The translations under genes were made by a program, and so were the position numbers. 64,000 nucleotides of DNA from a bacterium (lineage in GTDB: Bacteria; Planctomycetota; JAFGQW01), in assembly GCA_030426805.1 (NCBI GenBank), contig JAUHXU010000001.1:542501-606500 (forward strand). The letters run 5' to 3'. The notes under the pieces were generated by a model, which had not been told where the DNA came from, searched no databases, and was given only the letters and a program-made list of their open reading frames with translations. Below are positions 34,772 to 43,869 of the stretch, one piece after another; within the stretch, counting starts at the first letter, position 1, and every line of letters starts with the position of its first letter.

Positions 34772-37700
34772 TGGCGTCCTCCGGGTTGCGGGGCACGATC
34801 GGACGGCTTGTCGTCGGCCGGGGTCAATCGCGCGAGCAACGCTCGCGCATCGGCGGCGCACGCGGCGTCCGGATAACGCTGCACGAGTTCCGCACACAGA
34901 CGCTTCGCCTGCGGATTGCGGCCGGACGCGGCGTAGGCGCGCGCCGCTTCGAGCAGGGCGCGCGAGGCCCACGCGCGCGACGAGCCGTGGAGCATCGAGA
35001 CCTTGAGGTAGTCGCCGAGCGCGTCCTCGACGCGGCCCTGCGCCGCGCGGCATCGCCCGATCCGGTAGCGGCTCTCCGCGGCACGGTCGCCGCCGTCGGT
35101 CGTCGCGACCGTCGTCAGCGACTGCACCGCGGCCTCGTAGCGTTCGAGCCCCTGGTTCGCGACGCCGATGCCGAACAGCGCGCGCATCCGCTCGGCGGGC
35201 GCGAGCGTGGTCCGCCGCGCATCGGTGAACCACTCGAGCGCACCGGGCCAGTCGCCGAGCGCGATCGCGCACTCGCCGGCGCCGAGTTTCGCGGCCGCCG
35301 CCAGTTCGTGCGACGGGATCTCGCGCACGAGTCGACGGTAGCGCTCGAGCGCCCCCTTCGGGTCCTTCGGTTGGCGGCTCGCCGCGCTGTGGAACCACGA
35401 CTCGCCGCGCAGCGGACTCGACGGGTGGTGCTCGGCGAGGGTGTCGAACCGCGCCGCCGCGCGCGCGCCGTCGCCCGACTTCGCGTGCGCCCAACCCGCC
35501 TTGTAGAGCGCGGTCGCACGCAGCGTCGGATCGACGCCGTCGCGAGCGAGCACGGCATCGTACGCGGTGATCGCATCGGCGTAGCGTCCGGCCGCATAGG
35601 CGGCCTCACCGAGGCGGAGTTCGGCCTCGGCGACGAGCGCGCTCTTCGGGTGATCGCGAACGAGCTTCGTCAAGTCGACGACCATCACGCCGGACTCGCC
35701 GCGCGCGCCGTTCGCGAGCGCGCGGTAGTAGAGCAGCATGTCCCGGCGATCGAATCGCGGGTAGCGGCGAAGCGTCTCGTCGAACGCGGCGACGGCGTCG
35801 GCGTGTCGTTCGAGACGGTCGAGGGCGAGCCCGCGACTCAACGCGACGTAGGCGGCGAGTTCGTGCTTCGGATACTCGGCGAGGAACCGATCGTAGGCGG
35901 CGAGCGCACGCGTCGCGTCGCCCTTCTCGAGCGCGGCGTGGCCGACGATCTCGAGTGCGTCGGCGTGCAGCGGGCCGCCCTCGATCGCTCCGACCGCCTC
36001 GCCCTCGGCGATCGCGTCGTCGTGTCGCCCGAGCGCGAGGAGCACTTGCGCGAGCGTGAAGCGCAACCGTGCCGCGACCGCCGGACGCGGCCCGCGCGCG
36101 AGCGCAGCGCGAATCCGCTTCTCGGCGTCCTCGTGTCGACCGGCGTCGATCAGAACCCGCGCCGCGCCGTGACGGCCGGACGCCCACGCGTCGCTCTTCG
36201 GGTGCCCGCGGTCGAGACGATCGAAGTAGCCGAGCGCCCCGTCGCGGTCGCCGCGGGCGGCCGCCGCGTTACCGAGTTCGAGCAAGGCGCGCGCCGCGAA
36301 GTCGCCGGCCGACGGGGTCTGGACGCACGCCTCGAACGCGGCCTTCGCGCGCGCGGGGTCGCCGTGGTCCCGGTAAGCCGTGCCGAGCAAAAAGCGCACC
36401 TCGGCGACGAGCGGATCGTCGTCCTTCGCGACCCTACCGTGGCGCTCGAACGCGGCGATCGCGGCCGGCAGGTCCTTCGCGGCGAGTGCCGCGTGCCCGA
36501 GTTTGTACGAGGCGTCCGCGGTGCGCACGCGCTTCGGATCCGCGCGCTGCAAGTAGTCGGTGAACCGCGCCCGCGCCGTGCGCAGGTCGCCGGCACGGTA
36601 GGCGTTCTCCGCGAGCGTGAAGCGCGCCTCGTCGACGAGATCGCTCGTCGGATGGCGCGCGAGCAGTTCACGGAGGCGCTTCTCCGCGATCGGAAATCGC
36701 CCGGCGACGTGGTAGCCGAGGCCGGCGCCGTAGCGCGCGTCGTCGTCGAGGTCGCCGAGCGCGGCGGTCGCGACCGCGGCGTCGTACGCGGCGGCCGCCT
36801 CGGCGGGCTTTCCGGTCGCGTGCAACAGGCCCCCGGCGTGGACGAGCAGTTTTCCGCGAAGCGCCGGCGCCGGTGACTTCGCCAGCCCCGCCTTCGTCGC
36901 GGCCAGCGCGGCGGCCGTATCCCCGAGGCGTGCCGCGGCGAGGCTGTCGAGATAGGCGGCCTCCGCGCCGAGCGGCGCCGGGTGCTTCATCAGCGGGGCG
37001 ACGCGACGGCGAACGCCGGCATCGTCGCCGGCGCGATACGCGGCCGTCGCCGCCATCAGTCGCGCGCGACGCGAGGCCGTGTCGTCGCCTCGCGCGGCGC
37101 ACCGATCGTAGGCGGCGACCGCTGCGGCATACGAACCGGCACGGTCGTGCGCCGCGGCGAGCGCGTCGAGCGCGTTCGCGGCGTGACGCCCGTCCGGCGC
37201 CGCGGCGAGCGAGGCGGCGAACGCCTTCGCGGCGTCGGCCGGGCGATCGAGGGCGAGCAGAGCCTCTCCCTTCAGGTAGAGCGCCTCGCCCGCGTGCTCG
37301 CGTCCGGGGCGCCGCGCGAGCACGGCATCCGCCGCGACGACGACGTCGGCGAACGCCCCGGCGTGGTAGTTCGCCCACACGAGCAAGCCGAGCGCGTCGC
37401 CGGTCTTGTCGCTCTTCGGATGCCGCGCCGCGAACCCGTCGAGCGCGCGAGCGGTCGCCGCCCAGTCCTTCGCACGAAACAGCGACTCGGCCTGCCAGTA
37501 GCGCGACTCGGCGGCGAGATAGCCGTCCTTGCCGCCGTGGTCGGCCGCGGCCGCATACGCCGCTGCGGCCTTGCGGAAGTGCCCGAGTTCCAGCTCGCAC
37601 CCGCCGAGCCGGAACATCGCTTCGGCGAAGAACGGGTGGCGGGGGTAACGGTCGCGCAGCGTGCGAAGCACGTCGGCACCGCCGGCGAAGTCCCGTGCGT

Positions 37701-37962
37701 TGTGGCACGCGGTGCCGAGCAGGTAGTGGACCTCGGCGGCGCGGCGGTGCGACCCGTGTCGCTTCAGGAACTTGCGATACTCGGCGATCGCGAGGTCGAC
37801 GTGCCCTTTCGCGTCGAGCCCGCGGGCGAAGAAGTAGTCGTCCTCCGCAGGGTCCGGGCCCCGCGGGGTGTCCTGCGCGGCGATCGACGCGGCGATGGAG
37901 GCGAGCCCCATGCACGCGGACAGTACGACGACCGACGCGATCCGGCTGCCGTTCCGAACCAT
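34768..37962 (-). CDS. Large exported TPR-repeat protein, first gene of the Tol/TonB-like operon
   Basis: A 1064-residue exported protein. GGGAGG lies five bases before the ATG at 37962. The signal peptide ends near Ala-Ala-Gln (28-30). The remainder is an array of tetratricopeptide-like helix pairs (FFARGLDAKGHVDLAIAEYR, VHYLLGTACHNARDFAGGA, ALYKAGWAHAKSGDGARAA), about two dozen units, ending in a short polar tail. TPR proteins such as CpoB/YbgF accompany Tol systems elsewhere and link them to peptidoglycan synthesis. By position this protein likely docks envelope partners for the energised complex (inference). It is far longer than CpoB. Confidence 0.88.
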   Translation of the reverse strand: MVRNGSRIASVVVLSACMGLASIAASIAAQDTPRGPDPAEDDYFFARGLDAKGHVDLAIAEYRKFLKRHGSHRRAAEVHYLLGTACHNARDFAGGADVLRTLRDRYPRHPFFAEAMFRLGGCELELGHFRKAAAAYAAAADHGGKDGYLAAESRYWQAESLFRAKDWAATARALDGFAARHPKSDKTGDALGLLVWANYHAGAFADVVVAADAVLARRPGREHAGEALYLKGEALLALDRPADAAKAFAASLAAAPDGRHAANALDALAAAHDRAGSYAAAVAAYDRCAARGDDTASRRARLMAATAAYRAGDDAGVRRRVAPLMKHPAPLGAEAAYLDSLAAARLGDTAAALAATKAGLAKSPAPALRGKLLVHAGGLLHATGKPAEAAAAYDAAVATAALGDLDDDARYGAGLGYHVAGRFPIAEKRLRELLARHPTSDLVDEARFTLAENAYRAGDLRTARARFTDYLQRADPKRVRTADASYKLGHAALAAKDLPAAIAAFERHGRVAKDDDPLVAEVRFLLGTAYRDHGDPARAKAAFEACVQTPSAGDFAARALLELGNAAAARGDRDGALGYFDRLDRGHPKSDAWASGRHGAARVLIDAGRHEDAEKRIRAALARGPRPAVAARLRFTLAQVLLALGRHDDAIAEGEAVGAIEGGPLHADALEIVGHAALEKGDATRALAAYDRFLAEYPKHELAAYVALSRGLALDRLERHADAVAAFDETLRRYPRFDRRDMLLYYRALANGARGESGVMVVDLTKLVRDHPKSALVAEAELRLGEAAYAAGRYADAITAYDAVLARDGVDPTLRATALYKAGWAHAKSGDGARAAARFDTLAEHHPSSPLRGESWFHSAASRQPKDPKGALERYRRLVREIPSHELAAAAKLGAGECAIALGDWPGALEWFTDARRTTLAPAERMRALFGIGVANQGLERYEAAVQSLTTVATTDGGDRAAESRYRIGRCRAAQGRVEDALGDYLKVSMLHGSSRAWASRALLEAARAYAASGRNPQAKRLCAELVQRYPDAACAADARALLARLTPADDKPSDRAPQPGGRQ

Positions 37963-38009
37963 CGCAACCTCCCGATACGATCCCGGCCTGCGGCGGCGCG
38001 GCCATCCCC

Positions 38010-38023
38010 CCGGACGAGTCCGG
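38010..38023. repeat. 14-bp palindrome CCGGAC-GA-GTCCGG upstream of the TPR operon
   Basis: Two perfect 6-bp arms around two bases, 48 bases before the TPR operon start. It could be an operator or a short hairpin in the 5' leader. GC-rich palindromes of this size also arise by chance here. Confidence 0.3.
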
Positions 38024-38092
38024 TGACCGTTCGTCTACGACCGACGTCGGGCGCGGGTTACAAATTCGCGGCGCGGGGACGCGGCCGACGCG

Positions 38093-39058
38093 CTACAGCT
38101 GCTGGCGCTTGCGGGCGCGGACCCAGTCGAGCGTGCGCACGAGGAGCATGCCCGACGCGCGGAACGTGCGCCGTCCCTTGCGCCCTTCCGCGCGGAACTC
38201 GACCTCGCCGTCGAACGCGGCCGGCAGCCCGGCGCGGCCGCCGTTGATCCCGAGTCGGACCTGACTGCGCGCGTTGCACTCGATCGTCGAGATCGCGCCG
38301 AGCCGGCCGGTCAGGAGCCGAACGGCCATCGGAAGACGCTTCGGGTCGACCTCGAATCGCCCGCCGCCGAGCAGGTCGATCCGCGCGAGACGCCGGCCGA
38401 TCGACACGACGCGATAGCCGGCCCAACCGCGACCGCGGCCACCGAAGGTCAGTCGTTCGGTGCGGTCGTCGACCTCGACGCCGTTGGCCTCACCGTGGCG
38501 GATCGTCGCCCCGAGCGCGCGATCGAACACGCGGGCAGCCGGGGACGTCAGTCGGAGTTCGCCGGGGACGCGTGCGAGGGCGAGTTCGACCACGTCGGCG
38601 AGAAAGCCGCGGCCGGCCACGTCACCGACCGACCGTATGACGTAGCGACCATCGGCGCCGCGCGAGAGCACGATCGTCGCGTGCACGACCTGATCGTCCA
38701 GGGCTTCGTTCGTTCCGTCCGCCCACACGACGCGGAGGTGGTCCGCCTTGATGCGGAGCCGGATGCGCGCCTCGCGGTTGCGCGCGAGGCCCGCGAGTTC
38801 GACGGCATCGCCGACGGGGCGCGACTCGAACCGCGGCATGTGCTCCCACGCGCGGGGGGCGGCCGACCCGGTGCGCAACCAACCGAACGCGACGAGCGCG
38901 ACGGCGACGGTCACCGGCACGACCGAGAAGCGTCGCGGCGGACGCGGCGGCGGTGGTTCGGGGGGACGGGCTTCGTGCGTGAAGCGCCCGCACGCCGGGC
39001 ACAACGCACCGGCGGTCGTGGCTCCGCACGACGCGCACGATTCGCGTACGACGGGCAT
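38093..39058 (-). CDS. Zinc-ribbon membrane protein of unknown function
   Basis: A 321-residue protein. An N-terminal zinc ribbon with Cys8/Cys11 and Cys20/Cys23 (CASC, CPAC) is followed by a proline-rich stretch (32-42), one membrane helix (45-61) and ~255 residues of mostly beta-strand sequence outside or inside the membrane. I recognise no family for the C-terminal part. The zinc ribbon is probably cytosolic. The ATG at 39058 has no Shine-Dalgarno, but TACGAT ends six bases upstream with a GTGACG at 16-base spacing, again suggesting a leaderless mRNA. A dimeric ribosome-associated or sensor role would be speculation. Confidence 0.75.
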   Translation of the reverse strand: MPVVRESCASCGATTAGALCPACGRFTHEARPPEPPPPRPPRRFSVVPVTVAVALVAFGWLRTGSAAPRAWEHMPRFESRPVGDAVELAGLARNREARIRLRIKADHLRVVWADGTNEALDDQVVHATIVLSRGADGRYVIRSVGDVAGRGFLADVVELALARVPGELRLTSPAARVFDRALGATIRHGEANGVEVDDRTERLTFGGRGRGWAGYRVVSIGRRLARIDLLGGGRFEVDPKRLPMAVRLLTGRLGAISTIECNARSQVRLGINGGRAGLPAAFDGEVEFRAEGRKGRRTFRASGMLLVRTLDWVRARKRQQL

Positions 39059-39064
39059 CGCCCT

Positions 39065-39092
39065 ATCGTAGACGCAGATTCCGGGTCGTCAC
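39065..39092 (-). promoter_or_regulatory. Promoter of the zinc-ribbon membrane protein gene, leaderless type
   Basis: Minus strand: GTGACG (39092-39087), 16-base spacer, TACGAT (39070-39065), ending six bases before the ATG at 39058. It lies at the stop of the upstream small gene, which may be partly co-transcribed. Confidence 0.45.
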
Positions 39093-39259
39093 TGTCCGAT
39101 CGCCGCGGAGCCGCTCGATTCGCGCAATGTCGACGTCTTCGCCGTCAACGATTCGAGCTTCTCGATCTCGCGGCGGAACAACGCCCGCACCGCGTAGATC
39201 GAGACCGCGAGCAGGACGATCAGCCCCGCAGCCAATATTCCCTGCATGATTCCCTGCAT
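39089..39259 (-). CDS. 56-residue membrane protein with charged tail
   Basis: A small protein with a hydrophobic helix (about 8-24, GILAAGLIVLLAVSIYAV) and a charged, helical C-terminal half (RREIEKLESLTAK). The ATG at 39259 has the strongest Shine-Dalgarno in the region (GGAGGAGAGG, 39262-39271 on the minus strand), which is the main evidence the gene is real. An alternative start 42 bases upstream has no such site. Function unknown; the size and layout recall small subunits that modulate larger membrane complexes. Confidence 0.65.
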   Translation of the reverse strand: MQGIMQGILAAGLIVLLAVSIYAVRALFRREIEKLESLTAKTSTLRESSGSAAIGQ

Positions 39260-39400
39260 GGCGCACCTCTCCTCCCGCCGGGGTGCCCGCACGGCCCGCA
39301 ACGTCTCACAATGATAGCGACGACGCGCCTGGGCGCAACTACGTAGGCGATTCCCCGACCTGAAGGGTGCTCCCGTTTCGAGAGGCCTGCAACGGGGACC

Positions 39401-39409
39401 TGCTATAAA
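39401..39409 (+). promoter_or_regulatory. Extended -10 of hutU
   Basis: TGC-TATAAA (TATAAA at 39404-39409) is close to the ideal extended -10. It is 47 bases before the ATG at 39457, giving a leader with GGAGAG. No good -35 at 16-18 bases. Confidence 0.45.
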
Positions 39410-39456
39410 TTGCGCCGATCCAGGCGCCGCCCGGCGCCCCAGCGAGGAGAGCCCCG

Positions 39457-41112
<1,656 letters not shown>

Positions 41113-41117
41113 TTCGG

Positions 41118-41915
41118 TCAGCCTCGACCGCAGAGCCGGTCGAGCAGGATGCCGGTCGCGACCGCGACGTTGAGGCTCTCGGCGCGGCCGGGGGTCGGGA
41201 GGGTCACGCGGCGGGCGGCCCGGGCGCCGGTCGTCGCGAGGGCGCCGTCGGCCTCGCCGCCGATCACGAGCGCGACGCGGTCGGTGCGATCGATCGCGTC
41301 GGGTGTCTCGCCGCCATGGGCGACCGCGAGCCACGGCGCGAAACCGGCGCTATCGAGTGCGGTGTGCGCCGCTTCCGGCTCGATCGACGACGCGATCGCG
41401 ACGTGGAAGTGCGCGCCCATCGCGCCCCGGACGACCTTCGGATTGTAGACGTCGACGGTGCCCGCGAGCACGACGACGGTCGCGACCGCGTAGGCGTCGG
41501 CGGCACGCAGGATCGACCCGAGGTTGCCGGGATCGCGCACCGCGTCGACGACGAGCACGACACGCCCCGCCGCAGCGAGCACGGCATCGAGATCCGCGAC
41601 CGGCATCGGCGCGGTCGCGACGAACGCCTGGGGCGTCACCGTGTCGGCGACCGCCGCGAGGTCGTCCGGTCCGAGCGGAGCGACGGGGGCGCCTGCGTCG
41701 GCGAGCCGATCGACGAGCGCGCGGTCGCGTGCGGTCAACGCGGAAGGATCGGCGAACACCTCGAGGGCGATGCCGGCGTCGAGCGCGGTCTCGATCGCGC
41801 GGCGCCCCTCGACGAGAAACCGCCCCGCCTTCGCTCGGCCGCGCGCGTGCTTCAACGCGCGCAACCGCTTCAGTCGGTCGCGCCCCGGCGGCGGCGCGAA
41901 CGGCGCGGCACTCAC
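41118..41915 (-). CDS. SpoU/TrmH-family RNA 2'-O-methyltransferase
   Basis: A 265-residue SPOUT-class methyltransferase with an N-terminal substrate-binding domain (R-F-L-V-E-G at 32-37) and the trefoil-knot catalytic domain. Motif 1 is DPGNLGSILRAADAY (128-142), with Asn131 and Arg137. Motif 2 is a G-A-M-G-A-H-F-H-V stretch, and motif 3 GRAESLNVAVATGILL. It should transfer a methyl group from SAM to ribose in rRNA or tRNA; the exact nucleotide cannot be assigned. It begins with GTG at 41915, 13 bases after the XRE regulator gene, so the two are likely co-transcribed. Confidence 0.9.
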   Translation of the reverse strand: MSAAPFAPPPGRDRLKRLRALKHARGRAKAGRFLVEGRRAIETALDAGIALEVFADPSALTARDRALVDRLADAGAPVAPLGPDDLAAVADTVTPQAFVATAPMPVADLDAVLAAAGRVVLVVDAVRDPGNLGSILRAADAYAVATVVVLAGTVDVYNPKVVRGAMGAHFHVAIASSIEPEAAHTALDSAGFAPWLAVAHGGETPDAIDRTDRVALVIGGEADGALATTGARAARRVTLPTPGRAESLNVAVATGILLDRLCGRG

Positions 41916-41928
41916 GACGACGCCGACG

Positions 41929-42555
41929 CTACTCGCGCGCGCCGAGCCGGCGGGACAGCTCGGACTCGCTGCGGCGCAACCCGACGAGCCGCTCCATCTG
42001 GCGGAGCAACTCTTCCTGCACCCACTTGAGGTCTTCGCCGGTGTGCTCCTGGCCGAGCGTGTCGAGGTTGTCGCACAGACGGCCGAGGAACGCGCGGTAG
42101 CGCAGGATCTGCAACTGCGAGACGATGTCGCCCTGCTCCTGCACGCGCCCCGCGCCGACGAACGCGTCGCGAATCGTCCCGAGCGTCTCGTCGATCTCGC
42201 CCTGGCGGATCCGCTCGCGCGCTTCGCAGTCCACGCCGAACATGTCCATCAACTGCGTGAACGCGGTCTCGAGGTTGCGCAGGTAGTCGCGCGACTCCGG
42301 CTTCGTGCGCCCCTCGCGCGCACGCGCGAGAAACTGCTCGCGATCCGTCGGCGCCAGCGCCAGCGTATCGGCCAGGCACTCGACCTTGTCGAGCGTCGGC
42401 GGCGGCTTGCGGCCGGTCTCGATCTCGCGAATGTACTGCGGCCGGGTACCGATCGCGCGCGCCAAGGCCGCCTTCGAGATGTCGGTCCGGGCGATGTGCC
42501 GTCGCAACAGTTCAGCGAAGTCGGGTCCGCCGGCTTGATTGTCGGCTTGATTCAC
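41929..42555 (-). CDS. XRE-family transcriptional regulator
   Basis: A 208-residue protein with an N-terminal helix-turn-helix of the Cro/CI type (~12-66: ISKAALARAIGT, YIREIETGRKPPP). A ~140-residue mostly helical C-terminal region follows, with alternating charges consistent with coiled coil. No ligand-binding motif is visible. It starts with GTG at 42555 and has no evident Shine-Dalgarno. It precedes the SpoU methyltransferase in the same direction and is divergent from the RluD-type gene. Target genes are unknown; self-regulation through the 225-base divergent region is likely. Confidence 0.82.
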   Translation of the reverse strand: MNQADNQAGGPDFAELLRRHIARTDISKAALARAIGTRPQYIREIETGRKPPPTLDKVECLADTLALAPTDREQFLARAREGRTKPESRDYLRNLETAFTQLMDMFGVDCEARERIRQGEIDETLGTIRDAFVGAGRVQEQGDIVSQLQILRYRAFLGRLCDNLDTLGQEHTGEDLKWVQEELLRQMERLVGLRRSESELSRRLGARE

Positions 42556-42736
42556 GAGGCTCGCTCACGATTCCAGAGTGTCCGGTCCATGCCGGCTCGA
42601 TCGGAGGCATCCGCGCCACGGCGCGGGGGTTCCCACGGTCACGGACGACGCGACCGTCCCTCCATTGTAACGCCGCTGCAGCCACGTCCACCACCCGCTC
42701 GTCGATCCGTGCCCTGGCGCACCGGCCCCGATGCGC

Positions 42737-42742
42737 TATCCT
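42737..42742 (+). promoter_or_regulatory. -10-like TATCCT before the pseudouridine synthase gene
   Basis: GCGC-TATCCT, 38 bases before the ATG at 42781. Same hexamer as before the genes at 2622 and 55680. No clear -35. Confidence 0.33.
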
Positions 42743-42780
42743 CTTGCGGGCGAGACGGATTCGACACCGCGGATGCAGCG

Positions 42781-43788
42781 ATGGGCCTGATCAAGACCAA
42801 GGACGGACGGCCGCTCGACCTGGGCACGCCGATCACCGAACTCGAGATCACGGTCGGCGAAGACGAGGACGGGATGCGGCTCGACGAGCTGCTCAAGCGC
42901 TACGTGACGTGGCGCTCCCGGACACGCCTGAAGCAGCGCTGCAGCGACGGCCACGTGACGATCAACGGCGTCGCACGCAAGGGCGGACAACGCGTCCGCG
43001 AGGGAGACGTCGTCTTCGCCGACCTGGGCGCGGTCGAACACGAGGTGCTCCACGACCGGATCGAGCTGTCGATCCTGTGGGAGGACGAGTGGCTCGTCGC
43101 GATCGACAAGGCGCCGGGGATCGTCGTGCACCCGGTCGGCCGCCACCTGTTCAACACGGTGATCAACGTGCTGCACCGCCGGTATCGGCGCGACGACCCG
43201 GCCGCCGACATCGTGCCGAAGCTGTGCCATCGACTCGACCGCGAGACGAGCGGTGTGCTGCTCGCGTCGAAGTGCGACGACGCACGCGCCGCGCTGTCGT
43301 TCCAGTTCGTGCAGCGCCTCGTCCAGAAGGAATACTACGCGATCACCCACGGATGCATCGAACGCGATCGCTTCGTCGTCGATGCGCCGATCGGGCTCAG
43401 CGACCGTGGCGACAACCGCATGCGCCGCGAGGTGCGCGCCGACGGCGACGTCGCGGTGACCGCGTTCGAGGTGCTCGCGCGCGCTCCGCGCCATACGCTC
43501 GTCGCGGTCCGTCCCCACCACGGCCGCACGCACCAGATCCGCGTCCACCTCGACCACATCGGCCACCCGATCGTCGGCGACCCGATCTACGGCGACGACG
43601 TACCCGACGAACGGGGCGACCACGGGATGCCGCGCCAAGCGCTCCACAACCGCCGCCTGCGCTTCTACCATGTGCACGCGGATCGGTTCGTCGACACGAT
43701 CGCGCCGTTCCCCGGCGACATGGCGGCATTCGCGACCGCAGCCGGGATTCCGCTGGAAGGGGTAGATCCGCCGTCGGCCGAACCGTAG
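42781..43788 (+). CDS. RluA/RluD-family pseudouridine synthase
   Basis: A 335-residue RNA pseudouridine synthase. An N-terminal S4 domain (~30-80) is followed by the catalytic domain with HRLDRETSG (150-158) and the nucleophile Asp153, then HHGRTHQIRVHL and H-P-I-V-G-D-P-I-Y-G typical of the RluA family. It isomerises uridine in 23S rRNA or tRNA. RluD-type is favoured by the S4 domain, but the precise site is not assigned. The ATG at 42781 has only a weak Shine-Dalgarno; the long open frame extending back to 41524 is antisense to the neighbouring gene. Confidence 0.93.
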   Translation: MGLIKTKDGRPLDLGTPITELEITVGEDEDGMRLDELLKRYVTWRSRTRLKQRCSDGHVTINGVARKGGQRVREGDVVFADLGAVEHEVLHDRIELSILWEDEWLVAIDKAPGIVVHPVGRHLFNTVINVLHRRYRRDDPAADIVPKLCHRLDRETSGVLLASKCDDARAALSFQFVQRLVQKEYYAITHGCIERDRFVVDAPIGLSDRGDNRMRREVRADGDVAVTAFEVLARAPRHTLVAVRPHHGRTHQIRVHLDHIGHPIVGDPIYGDDVPDERGDHGMPRQALHNRRLRFYHVHADRFVDTIAPFPGDMAAFATAAGIPLEGVDPPSAEP

Positions 43789-43814
43789 CGGGTCGCCGTC
43801 CGCGGTCCGTGCGC

Positions 43815-43820
43815 TATAGT
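43815..43820 (+). promoter_or_regulatory. -10 element of the parvulin foldase gene
   Basis: GCGC-TATAGT, five of six matches to TATAAT, about 50 bases before the preferred GTG start at 43870. The -35 region is GC-rich and unconvincing. Confidence 0.4.
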
Positions 43821-43869
43821 TGCGCTCGGATCCGCGACTTCAGAGCAAATGACCGTGTGGAGATCGACC

